From Saprospiraceae bacterium (GTDB lineage: Bacteria; Bacteroidota; Bacteroidia; Chitinophagales; Saprospiraceae), in contig JAKVCU010000073.1 of NCBI GenBank assembly GCA_022448955.1, forward strand, positions 1-53,322: DNA of 53,322 nucleotides, given 5' to 3'. The notes below the pieces were generated by a model. The model ran no database searches and was not told where the DNA came from. It saw nothing but the letters and a program-made list of their open reading frames with translations. This document shows positions 44,936-53,322 of this stretch, piece after piece; positions within the stretch are counted from its first letter, which is position 1, and every line of letters begins with the position of its first letter. A program made the position numbers and the translations under genes.

Positions 44936-45538
44936 ATGAAGCGCATAAGCCTCCTTCTATTTGTGTTTTTTACGATCAACCTCTCTGCACAAGATATTAT
45001 GGATGTATTTGCACAAGAAACTTGTGAATGTATTTCCAAAAAGAATATTGAGTCTTTAAGCCAAGAACAGATCAACCTTGAATTAGGGTTTTGTATCATG
45101 CAAAGCTTAAGTAAGCACACAGGTGAGTACGAAGAGAAATATCCAGTCAATATCAATGACCCTGTCAGCTTTTCTAAGTTTGGAGAGCAAATTGGCTTCC
45201 GTATGGCGGCAAGGTGTCCTGCTATATTACAAAAAGTAGCTACTACAAATGGCAATTCAGGGCAAGAGGCGAACAAACCAGTGAGTGAAATGGTTGGGAC
45301 GATAAAGGCGATTAGAGGTACTGATATCAGCTTTTTAGTGATTAAAGATATCAAAGGCCGTGATCAAACCTTTGTTTGGTTGAGATATTTTAACGGTTCT
45401 GACTTATTGATGGATGATTTTGACGACTTGATTGGCCAAAAAGTGAAAATCACTTATGCATTGGTCGAAATGTATTCTCCTAAAGCAAAAGACTATTATA
45501 ATCAAAAAGAAATCAAAGGTATTCAATTAATGGAGTAA
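44936..45538 (+). CDS. Exported protein of unknown function
   Basis: 200 residues from the ATG at 44936 (44918 would add six). Sec signal (ISLLLFVFFTINLSAQ). Mature part has four cysteines (CEC, FC, RC) in its N-terminal helical half and a C-terminal beta half (MVGTIKAIRGTDISFLVIKD) that looks like an OB or small barrel. I do not recognise the family. It lies 71 bases after treS on the same strand and is followed by a hairpin. Confidence 0.6.
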   Translation: MKRISLLLFVFFTINLSAQDIMDVFAQETCECISKKNIESLSQEQINLELGFCIMQSLSKHTGEYEEKYPVNINDPVSFSKFGEQIGFRMAARCPAILQKVATTNGNSGQEANKPVSEMVGTIKAIRGTDISFLVIKDIKGRDQTFVWLRYFNGSDLLMDDFDDLIGQKVKITYALVEMYSPKAKDYYNQKEIKGIQLME

Positions 45539-45542
45539 GCAA

Positions 45543-45581
45543 TTTAGGTGTTGTAGGAAACCTTTTGCTATGACACCTAAA
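45543..45581 (+). terminator. Hairpin after the exported-protein gene
   Basis: TTTAGGTGT (45543-45551) and ACACCTAAA (45573-45581) form a 9-bp stem; the 21-base loop contains a small AGG/CCT pair. There is no T-run afterwards, so terminator function is uncertain. Confidence 0.45.
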
Positions 45582-45663
45582 AACTTCACTTAAATTTAAA
45601 CATTACTTTACCTTCCTTTTGAGTGGAGCTTTCTAATATTGGCGTAAAATAAAATTAACCAGT

Positions 45664-47481
45664 ATGAAAAATTTGCTTCTCACAAGTATATTACTATTCC
45701 TTTCCCTTTCTGGCTTTTGTCAAAATCAAGACGATTTAAAAATTGAAGTACTAAAAGGGGCTAAGCCTTGGACAAGTTTAAAACTAAATAATGATTCAGA
45801 TAGATTTCAATTCGCTGTAGTGACAGATCGAACAGGTGGTTTACGTCCTGGTGTTTTCAAGGAAGGTGTACAAAAGCTGAATTTATTGCAGCCAGAGTTT
45901 GTGATGAGTGTTGGGGATTTGATTCCTGGATATACAGAAGATGTTAATCAATTGAACAAAGAGTGGGATGAATTTAACGGTATGGTGCAGCAGTTGGAGA
46001 TGCCATTTTTTTATGTTCCAGGTAACCATGATATTACCAATCAGGTTATGGAAAACTTGTGGAAAGAGAAGTTTGGAGCTACGTATTATCACTTTGTATA
46101 CAAGGATGTATTGTTTATGTGCCTCAATACAGAAGACCAGAAAAGAGGTGCAGGAAGAGGAACCGTATCAAAAGATCAGTATAAGTATATCAAAAAGACT
46201 TTAGAAGAAAACCAAGAAGTGAAATGGACTTTGATTTTTATGCATCAGCCGCTATGGATACAAGAAGATACCAAAAAGTGGAATGATGTAGAAGAATTAC
46301 TTGCGGATAGAAAGCACACGGTTTTTTCAGGGCATTATCACCGATATACTAAATATGAACGCAATAATGGTAAGTATTTTGTATTGGCAACTACAGGTGG
46401 CGGCACGAGTCTGCGTGGTGCCAAACTAGGAGAATTTGATCATGTAGCTTGGATCACCATGACAGAAGATGGGCCGATTATTGCTAACCTAGAGCTTGGC
46501 GGAATTTGGGATGAAAATGTTTCAACAGAAGAAACAAGAGCATTTTTGAATAGCGTTTGGGACAGTCAGCCCCTTAAAATGGAGCCTTTTTATACAGAAA
46601 GAGATTTTACAGAAGGGACTGTGAAAATTCGAGTTACGAATGATAAAGATGTTCCAATGGAAGTATCCATCGATGATAAATTCAGTTGGGATACTAAGTG
46701 CGATTTATCTGAAGCCAAATTGATAGTGCAGCCCAATGATGTGAAAATTGTAGAAGCAGTACTAAGTCCAAAAAAGCAAAAAGCGATCGAAGATTATGAT
46801 GGAGTAACAATAAAAATAGAAGCTAAGTTTGTAGGAGAAAATACGCCTGATATGGTCATTCCCTTTACGGCAAAGATCGCACCCGAAAAAAAAAATCTGC
46901 TAAAAGAAATTGATTTCAACCTAAACTTAGATGGTGACTTGAGAGAATGGGGCGAATTACCTTATCATATTAACACAGAAAATAACAAAGATATTTCAGC
47001 TGCTTTTAATATTGGTTATGATGAACAATACTTGTATATCGGAGCACAAGTAACAGATGATGATATCCAGATAGATACAGCAATGGCAGCATGGCAACAA
47101 GACTATATAGCCTTTATCGTTAATGCTCATCCATTTACTAAAAGTGTGATGGATAGAGGTGAAGGCTGGTTTAAAGAATCTGTTTTTGAAACGATTAGCC
47201 CCGCTTATAATGGCCTTCCTGCAAATGCATTTTACAAAGATCGTATGCCAACAGGGGCCAAATGGGAATGTAAAGCAATGAAAGGAGGATATGTTTTAGA
47301 AGCAGCTATTCCCTTAGAATATTTGAAAGAAGAACAAGGTGGAACTTTAGAGACTATTCGTTTTAACCTAGCACTGCAAGACCGAGACAAGGGCGAAGAA
47401 AAAAGGCCAAGGTTTAATTGGATGCCAAATTGGAGAGGTAAAAATAATAGAGTTGGATCAGGTATGTTTTTCCTAAAATAG
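45664..47481 (+). CDS. Secreted metallophosphoesterase with C-terminal CBM9-like domain
   Basis: 605 residues with a Sec signal (LSLSGFCQ). The calcineurin-like phosphoesterase core (45-275) has VVTDRTGG (Asp55), SVGDLIPG (Asp85), PGNHD (120-123), MHQPLW (His194) and SGHYHRY (His224/His226). The histidine of the usual first D-x-H motif is Thr57, so one metal ligand is missing or supplied elsewhere. The last part (about 415-605) is a CBM9/carbohydrate-binding beta sandwich (LDGDLREWGELPY, YDEQYLYIGAQVTDDDI, AAIPLEYLK). No T9SS sorting domain is seen, so it is probably periplasmic. Substrate not shown. Confidence 0.85.
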   Translation: MKNLLLTSILLFLSLSGFCQNQDDLKIEVLKGAKPWTSLKLNNDSDRFQFAVVTDRTGGLRPGVFKEGVQKLNLLQPEFVMSVGDLIPGYTEDVNQLNKEWDEFNGMVQQLEMPFFYVPGNHDITNQVMENLWKEKFGATYYHFVYKDVLFMCLNTEDQKRGAGRGTVSKDQYKYIKKTLEENQEVKWTLIFMHQPLWIQEDTKKWNDVEELLADRKHTVFSGHYHRYTKYERNNGKYFVLATTGGGTSLRGAKLGEFDHVAWITMTEDGPIIANLELGGIWDENVSTEETRAFLNSVWDSQPLKMEPFYTERDFTEGTVKIRVTNDKDVPMEVSIDDKFSWDTKCDLSEAKLIVQPNDVKIVEAVLSPKKQKAIEDYDGVTIKIEAKFVGENTPDMVIPFTAKIAPEKKNLLKEIDFNLNLDGDLREWGELPYHINTENNKDISAAFNIGYDEQYLYIGAQVTDDDIQIDTAMAAWQQDYIAFIVNAHPFTKSVMDRGEGWFKESVFETISPAYNGLPANAFYKDRMPTGAKWECKAMKGGYVLEAAIPLEYLKEEQGGTLETIRFNLALQDRDKGEEKRPRFNWMPNWRGKNNRVGSGMFFLK

Positions 47482-47491
47482 AAAAAGATGC

Positions 47492-47517
47492 GCGATCTCA
47501 AAAAAAAGTGAGATCGC
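47492..47517. terminator. Bidirectional terminator between convergent genes
   Basis: GCGATCTCA (47492-47500) and TGAGATCGC (47509-47517), a perfect 9-bp stem around an 8-base A-rich loop. It sits midway between the ends of the plus-strand phosphoesterase and the minus-strand Asp-box protein. Confidence 0.85.
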
Positions 47518-47524
47518 ACCTTAT

Positions 47525-48799
47525 CTACTTTTTGATTAACTTTTCTATACCTAGTGAACTTCCATCTTCATCTCTAATTTCTAGATAATAAACACTAGCA
47601 GGAAAATGACGGATAGAAATGGAAGTATTTGAATCAAATAATTGCTTTTCCATAACGACTTGCCCTAATTGATTCCTAACAATTAAAGACATAGGAAGCG
47701 AGGAGATATCTTCCAACTGAATAGTAATCCCATCACTACTAGGATTAGGAAAAACTTCAAAATCCAATAGTGCTGGTTCAGCAGTATTAGTGGTTCCCAT
47801 TCGTTGGTACAATTCATTACCTACTCCTGCAAATCCATTTTCTTCATCAATGAAGTGTAGTTGCTCTACAAAAGTATTCTCGAAACTAGCATCTATTGTC
47901 CATGATTGACCTCCATTCTCTGTTTTATAAATTCTACTTCTGAATTCTTCTGAGTCGGAAGTACTTAAGTAAGCGACTTCATTATTAACTAATTCGAAGC
48001 TTAATATGGTTTCTTGATCGGAACCGACAGTGTATTCTTCCCAGCTTGTACCTCCATTTTCAGTTTTGTATAGAACATTATCTCGGAGGATTAAGTAACC
48101 TATTTCAGGGGAATAGAAACTCATGTCAAATATCTCATTATCAATTAATGGCATTTCAGATATTTTTTCCCAATTTTCTCCTCCATCTTCTGTTGAAAGA
48201 ATGACATTATTCCATACATAACCATCAGGTGTTATTTCGTACCCGTCAATGAAAACTATAAACCCAATTTCATGAGTAAGAAACTGTGCAGCAATAAAAG
48301 AATTAGGGGAATATTCACTTGGTAGATTGACTTCTTCCCAGTTTTCGCCTGCATCTGATGAGTGTAATAAACCGTAGGCATCTGCAAGTATGTAAATATC
48401 ATTTTCACTAGGTAATGAAATGTATTGAAAGACTCCTGAAGTAAAAACGTTAGAAAGTAAGTTTTCCCAATTCTCTCCTCCATCAGTTGTCTTATAAAGG
48501 GTAGTAGATGGACAATCTTCGGTTACAAAGTAACAGCCTCCACTCAGGTAGCCGACATCTTGATTCAAAAATTGAAGATCGGAAAGGAAACCAAAGTTGT
48601 CAAAACTAGTAACGTGAACATTTGCATCTTCTATCTTAGTTAAAGATGTTTGGAATTGATTGGCAAACCACACCTCTTCTCCAGATAGAGAATGGATGAC
48701 ACCTACACTACCTTGTTCAGATTCATGAATTTTTGACCATTGAGCATTCAAATGAGTAAACGAATAGATAAAAATTAAGGATAGGTATAGACTTTTCAT
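47525..48799 (-). CDS. T9SS type A secreted protein with Asp-box repeats
   Basis: 424 residues. Signal (FIYSFTHLNA), then a beta-propeller with Asp-box (BNR) motifs: YKTTDGGENWENL, HSSDAGENWEEV, STEDGGENWEKI, YKTENGGTSWEEY and YKTENGGQSW. Propellers of this kind are found in YCF48-like and sialidase-like proteins. The last 80 residues are a type A sorting domain (FEVFPNPSSDGITIQLED, RNQLGQVVMEKQLF, PASVYYLEI, KLIKK). It should be exported by T9SS and anchored. It is downstream of the large type B adhesin gene (49 bases) on the same strand, so the two may be co-transcribed. Confidence 0.88.
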   Translation of the reverse strand: MKSLYLSLIFIYSFTHLNAQWSKIHESEQGSVGVIHSLSGEEVWFANQFQTSLTKIEDANVHVTSFDNFGFLSDLQFLNQDVGYLSGGCYFVTEDCPSTTLYKTTDGGENWENLLSNVFTSGVFQYISLPSENDIYILADAYGLLHSSDAGENWEEVNLPSEYSPNSFIAAQFLTHEIGFIVFIDGYEITPDGYVWNNVILSTEDGGENWEKISEMPLIDNEIFDMSFYSPEIGYLILRDNVLYKTENGGTSWEEYTVGSDQETILSFELVNNEVAYLSTSDSEEFRSRIYKTENGGQSWTIDASFENTFVEQLHFIDEENGFAGVGNELYQRMGTTNTAEPALLDFEVFPNPSSDGITIQLEDISSLPMSLIVRNQLGQVVMEKQLFDSNTSISIRHFPASVYYLEIRDEDGSSLGIEKLIKK

Positions 48800-48848
48800 A
48801 TTTATTTTTATTTCTAGACGATCAACTACTATAAAAGGGTTGCTTGTC

Positions 48849-51761
48849 CTATCGTATTAAGGCAATATCTCCCTTTCGAATAATTTGCTCACCATTCGGT
48901 AATTGTATTTGAACGAAATAAACAAAAATACCACTTCCTAATGGCTCTCCATTTGCTTTTCCATCCCAAGTTGCATCATTACTTTCACTTTCGTAAACTA
49001 GTCCTCCCCATCGATTATATACTTGGAAATTATTAATAACGACCCTTGGGTCAGAAGGAAAAATGGTAAATAAATCGTTGAAGCCATCATCATTAGGGGA
49101 AAAAGCATTTGGGATATAAATTTCAACAGGAGGTTCTACAATGACTTGAATACTCAAGGTTGATAAACAATTAGTGATAGGATCAAAAAGCTCTAAAGTA
49201 TAAATGATATCTTCTGTAGGACTTGCTATAGGATTTGGGCAGTCATTACACGAAAGTGTAGCATTTGGCGACCAGCTAAGTTCAAAGCCCTCAGTAGAAA
49301 ATGGTATTACTAAAGGTAGACGATCACCTTCCGTAATAATTATAGTGGTATCACCTGTGACTTCAAAAGGTATCTGATTTGTAATAGTGATTAGAGAATC
49401 AAAGATCGTACAGCTAGAAGAGATAATTGACAATTGGTAGTCTCCTGGAAAAAGAGCTGTTAAGTCTTCTTGAGCAATAGTTTCTCCATTGAGTAAAATT
49501 TGATCATCTAATGATACACCTGAAATGATTTGAATACTCCCATTATCATTATCACAGAAGGCTGTTTGTGTATTAACTGTAGGACTTGGAAATATTGGAC
49601 TTTCGATCGTATAGAATACAGAAGTTTCACAATTGTTCGCATCTGTCACTTGTAGTTGATATTCACCATTGGCGAGATTATTCACTGCTGTACCAAATTC
49701 AATGATATTTGCCATATCATTGATCCATGTAATTTCATAAGGTACTTGTCCACCTGTGATATTTACAATAATACTTCCATTTTCGTCATTAGGACAATCG
49801 TTATTAATGAGTTCCACCAATGCAATTTCAGGTGCATCACTATTTGTAATATTGAAATCAAGGTTAGAAGAACAACTAATGATGCCTAGGTCGTCAATGA
49901 CTTCTATATTGTAAGTACCTGCTGTTAGATTATCGATATTGTTATTTGTACCAATAATGGCTCCGTTGTCATCGCGCCAAATGACGCTCCAATTATTTTG
50001 GGCGTTGGTCAAATTGGCGTTTCCAGAAGCTGTGTTACAATCTGCACTGTTAAGTGATAATTCAATAAATGGCGAGGCGAACGCTTGAATACTAACTTGA
50101 TCCGTTGTGCTCCCACAATCATTAATTACTTCCACAATGAAAGTGGTATCCGATTCGATCGTTGCGGTTAATGTACCTTCTGCAAGAATGTTCCCTTCTG
50201 CATCTCTCCAGTTGATTTGTGTATTATCTCCGAAGTTGGTTGCTTCAATTTCAATCGTTTCGCCTTCACAAATAGCATCAGGAGCATTCGTTTCTATACT
50301 TACCGTACCATCACTTTCTACCGAAATTACATGTTCAAGTGGGCAACAATCGTCGGTTAAAGTAACGATGTACGTACCTGCAGTACTTACGGTAATGGAA
50401 GAAGTCGTTTCTCCTGTTGACCATTCATAGCTTACACATTTATTGGTGAGTGCTTCAATTTCAACTTCATCTCCTTCGCAAAAAGAATAGATATTTGGCG
50501 AAAGCACTTCAATTGCCTCATAGGGAGGGCGTAAGAAGAAATTGTTTGGAAAGTTAGTTAGTCCTAATGAAAAGATAGAAAAGTCATCTGTGAGAGATAG
50601 GAAGCTATCATCGATAACAGGACATTCTGATTCTGGACAAGTTATTTTACCAAGTAAATTACTAGCAACTCTAAAATATATATCGCCTGTTGGAGCTAAT
50701 TGAACCTGTCCTAATAATGGCCCTGTTTGGTTTTCTAAGGTACCAACTTCTTCTAATGTATTAAAAGGCGTACTTGGATCAATTCTAAAAACCTTGTTAT
50801 TTATATCAGACGCGAGTCCATAAAAGTATTTTCCAGATCCTGTAAAGTCGCCAAAGAAGAGATTGGGCCAAGCAATAGCGAAAAGTTGTTCAATATTTCC
50901 ATTAGCATTATCAAAATCAAAGAAAGCCAAGCTACCCCCACTGACTGGAACTGCTATCCTGTTTCCAGCAGGATCCACTTTTATCCAACCACCTATTGTA
51001 TTTGTTGGACCCGGTAGAGGAAGACTAGTAAATTGTTCTACTCCTGATTCTGTTGCTAAAAAAACTATTATAGAGTTGACCGACACGGAACCATCTAGGA
51101 TAAAAATCCAATAATCTTCTCCGTTGGCATGCTGAGTCGCTGCAACACCTTCAAAAGAAGGTACATAAAGTCGTTCATCAGCAAGGACAACACCTCCTAA
51201 TCCACCATTTAAAGACATGTCAACTTCAAAATAGGAGAGGCCCCGACCTTGTGGTTGGTCAGGAATGTTTCCATCTACACTATATTCAATTTCCTCCATT
51301 GTGAACAAGTAATAATTGGTCGTAGATCCAGGCTTAGGCACAATTACGCTAGACTGAGTGGCACTGAATCCTCCCCCTTCTTCACCCATCATATCGTACA
51401 TCACTTCATTATTTGCATTCCAAATGTTTCCCGTGTTTTGCATAGCTGAAGGAAGTCGTCCACCTCCATTTGAGTAAAATAGGATTTCGCCATTTTCATC
51501 ACAAATTGCAGAGGAACCTTCAAAAGAATCCATAGCCGAGTTGTCAATTACTTCCAACTCCCCACTATTAAAATCTAGTGCCATTTCAATACCAAAATGC
51601 CAAATATTACCTCGCTTACTAGCGGGTTCTGCTTCGCATTCGCAGTCATTTTGGTCAATCCAACCATCATTATCATCATCTATGCCATTGTTGCAAATTT
51701 CTTGTCCATAGCTTATCGCAGACAAAAGAACGGAAAGGAAAAGTAGTGTGATCCTTTTCAT
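48849..51761 (-). CDS. Large T9SS type B surface protein (copy 1 of tandem pair)
   Basis: 970 residues. Signal (LLSAISYGQ), a calcium-binding-like motif (CNNGIDDDNDGWIDQND), a region of about 330 residues resembling a beta-propeller or lectin (up to residue 400), then Ig/PKD-like modules (about 420-870) with cysteine-bounded repeats (SFCEGDEVEIEALTNKCVS, AICEGETIEIEATNFGD), ending in the type B gliding-motility sorting domain (YIPNAFSPNDDGFNDLFTI, YNRWGGLVYESES, WDGKANGEPLGSG). Probably an adhesin/gliding surface protein. A paralogue lies 204 bases upstream in its own direction, with near-identical module DNA. Confidence 0.9.
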   Translation of the reverse strand: MKRITLLFLSVLLSAISYGQEICNNGIDDDNDGWIDQNDCECEAEPASKRGNIWHFGIEMALDFNSGELEVIDNSAMDSFEGSSAICDENGEILFYSNGGGRLPSAMQNTGNIWNANNEVMYDMMGEEGGGFSATQSSVIVPKPGSTTNYYLFTMEEIEYSVDGNIPDQPQGRGLSYFEVDMSLNGGLGGVVLADERLYVPSFEGVAATQHANGEDYWIFILDGSVSVNSIIVFLATESGVEQFTSLPLPGPTNTIGGWIKVDPAGNRIAVPVSGGSLAFFDFDNANGNIEQLFAIAWPNLFFGDFTGSGKYFYGLASDINNKVFRIDPSTPFNTLEEVGTLENQTGPLLGQVQLAPTGDIYFRVASNLLGKITCPESECPVIDDSFLSLTDDFSIFSLGLTNFPNNFFLRPPYEAIEVLSPNIYSFCEGDEVEIEALTNKCVSYEWSTGETTSSITVSTAGTYIVTLTDDCCPLEHVISVESDGTVSIETNAPDAICEGETIEIEATNFGDNTQINWRDAEGNILAEGTLTATIESDTTFIVEVINDCGSTTDQVSIQAFASPFIELSLNSADCNTASGNANLTNAQNNWSVIWRDDNGAIIGTNNNIDNLTAGTYNIEVIDDLGIISCSSNLDFNITNSDAPEIALVELINNDCPNDENGSIIVNITGGQVPYEITWINDMANIIEFGTAVNNLANGEYQLQVTDANNCETSVFYTIESPIFPSPTVNTQTAFCDNDNGSIQIISGVSLDDQILLNGETIAQEDLTALFPGDYQLSIISSSCTIFDSLITITNQIPFEVTGDTTIIITEGDRLPLVIPFSTEGFELSWSPNATLSCNDCPNPIASPTEDIIYTLELFDPITNCLSTLSIQVIVEPPVEIYIPNAFSPNDDGFNDLFTIFPSDPRVVINNFQVYNRWGGLVYESESNDATWDGKANGEPLGSGIFVYFVQIQLPNGEQIIRKGDIALIR

Positions 51762-51908
51762 GGAGTTAAGTTTTAAGTCGTGAGTTCTTACAAATTGCTA
51801 GTGCCCGCTGTATTGTTACAGGGAGCTTATAGCAGAAAAATTGTTAGGATAGAATCAATAACTAGACAATAGAAGAGTAGATATGTTGATATAGCTTTCG
51901 CTAAATAA

Positions 51909-51953
51909 TTGACAGTTCTTGAATTTGGACAAAGTAAATTCAAGAACTGTCAA
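51909..51953. terminator. Long perfect-stem terminator between the two surface proteins
   Basis: TTGACAGTTCTTGAATTT (51909-51926) and AAATTCAAGAACTGTCAA (51936-51953): an 18-bp perfect stem with a 9-base loop. On the minus strand it is followed by TTATTT and it lies 12 bases after the stop of the upstream surface-protein copy. It should end that transcript before the next gene begins at 51761. Confidence 0.85.
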
Positions 51954-51965
51954 ATTACTGCATGT

Positions 51966-53322
51966 TTATCGTAGTAATGTGAGATCACCTTTTCTAATAA
52001 TTTGCTCACCATTGGGCAATTGTATTTGGATGAAGTAAACAAAAACGCCACTTCCTATTGGTTTACCATTGGCCTTTCCATCCCATGCAGCTTCGTTATT
52101 TTCACTTTCGTAGACAAGGCCTCCCCATCTATCGTACACTTGAAAAGTATTAATCAATACGCTGGGATCGGATGAGAAAATGGTAAATAAATCGTTGAAG
52201 CCGTCATCATTTGGAGAAAAAGCATTGGGAATGTAGATTTCCACTGGAGGTTCTACAATAACCTGAATACTTATAGTTGACAAACAATTGGTAAGAGGGT
52301 CAAAAAGCTCCAAGGTGTAAACAATATCCTCCGTAGGGCTGGCGATAGGATTCGGGCAGTCATTACACGAAAGTGTAGTATTGGGCGACCAGCTAAGCTG
52401 TAGTCCTTCAGTAGGAAATGGTAATTCAAGGGGTAAACGATCACCTTCTGTAATAATTATAGTGGTATCCCCTGTAACTTCAAATGGTATTTGATTAGTA
52501 ATAGTAATGAGTGAATCAAAAATTATACAGCTAGAAGAAATGATAGATAATTGATAGTCTCCTGGGAACAGTGTTGTTAGATCATCTTGAGTTATGGTTG
52601 TACCATTGAGTACAATTTCATCATCTGATGATACCCTGAAATAATTTGAATACTCCCATTATTATTATCACAGAAAGCGGTTTGTATATTAATTATAGGA
52701 CTTGGAAATATTGGACTTTCGATCGTATAGAATACAGAAGTTTCACAATTGTTCGCATCTGTCACTTGTAGTTGATATTCGCCATTAGCAAGATTGTTAA
52801 CTGCTGTACCAAATTCAATGATATTTGCCATGTTATCAATCCATGTGATTTCATAAGGTACTTGTCCACCTGTGATATTTACAATAATACTTCCATTTTC
52901 GTCATTAGGACAATCGTTATTAATGAGTTCCACCAATGCAATTTCAGGTGCATCACTATTTGTAATATTGAAATCAAGATTAGAAGAACAACTAATGAGG
53001 CCTAGGTCGTCAATGACTTCTATATTGTAAGTACCTGCTGTTAGATTATCGATATTGTTATTTGTACCAATAATGGCTCCGTTGTCATCGCGCCAAATGA
53101 CGCTCCAATTATTTTGGGCGTTAGTCAAATTGGCGTTTCCAGAAGCTGTGTTACAATCTGCACTGTTAAGTGATAATTCAATAAATGGCGAGGCGAACGC
53201 TTGAATACTAACTTGATCCGTTGTGCTCCCACAATCATTAATTACTTCCACAATGAAAGTGGTATCCGATTCGATCGTTGCGGTTAATGTACCTTCTGCA
53301 AGAATGTTCCCTTCTGCATCTC
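51966..53322 (-). pseudogene. Second tandem surface protein copy, frameshifted and cut by window edge
   Basis: C-terminal 450 codons of a protein parallel to the 970-residue surface protein. Comparison with copy 1 shows a one-base deletion near 52634-52636 (GATACACCTG in copy 1, GATACCCTG here), after which frame one ends in IISGYHQMMKL and the true coding continues in another frame to the intact type B sorting domain (YIPNAFSPNDDGFNDLF, YDRWGGLVYESEN) and stop at 51966. The N-terminal half lies beyond the window. If the deletion is real, the sorting domain is lost and the protein would not be anchored; a sequencing error in a near-identical repeat is also possible. Confidence 0.75.

Overview
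The window is a chromosomal stretch of an AT-rich Bacteroidota genome, most likely a saprospirid-type gliding marine bacterium. This rests on type IX secretion sorting domains of both type A and type B on large surface proteins, a TonB-dependent receptor with a carboxypeptidase-like N-terminal domain, FISUMP and Asp-box exported proteins, LytTR/LytS two-component regulation, a Bacteroidota EF-G paralogue, and Bacteroidota-like promoter boxes (TTG..TAnnTTTG). The taxon is inferred from gene content only. I found no rRNA, tRNA, CRISPR array or complete insertion sequence.

Layout. 1-5.5 kb: an orphan LytTR-type DNA-binding protein, a DUF697/SHOCT membrane protein, an isolated moeA, a SufS-type cysteine desulfurase and a di-haem peroxidase lipoprotein. 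6-9.5 kb: a secreted CotH-like kinase-fold protein, and a GH3-type acyl-adenylating enzyme translationally coupled to a LysE-type exporter. 9.8-14.8 kb: a tight operon with a TonB-dependent receptor, lipoprotein, transglutaminase-like protein, TMEM220 protein and Tat-exported sugar isomerase-like protein. 16.2-17.9 kb: iscS and an A-type Fe-S carrier, bracketed by copies of one dispersed repeat. 18.4-21.0 kb: two glycosyltransferases. 21.0-25.9 kb (minus strand): an apparent five-gene operon ending in a LytS/LytTR pair, with a serine beta-lactamase-fold protein and two exported proteins upstream. 26.1-32.6 kb: a lipid/acyl-CoA island (SDR, quinone-oxidoreductase-like MDR, acyl-CoA synthetase, crotonase, saccharopine-dehydrogenase-like reductase). 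32.8-34.9 kb: an EF-G paralogue with a changed switch II. 35.3-35.6 kb: five consecutive hairpins in a gene-free stretch. 36.9-47.5 kb: an SRPBCC protein, MATE exporter, type B sorted adhesin, a fused trehalose synthase-maltokinase whose GH13 nucleophile is replaced, an exported protein and a metallophosphoesterase. 47.5-53.3 kb: an Asp-box surface protein and two tandem paralogous type B surface proteins, the second frameshifted and running off the window.

Most notable: (1) the TreS-maltokinase fusion has Asn207 in place of the catalytic aspartate while the rest of the active site and the kinase motifs are intact, suggesting a scaffold pseudo-enzyme; (2) the EF-G paralogue has DTPGL instead of DTPGH, in line with Bacteroides EF-G2, which is reported to work without GTP hydrolysis; (3) a possible uncharacterised sensing operon joins LytS/LytTR, a beta-lactamase-fold protein, a GloVer-repeat protein and a FISUMP protein; (4) there are several hairpin and repeat structures of unknown role.
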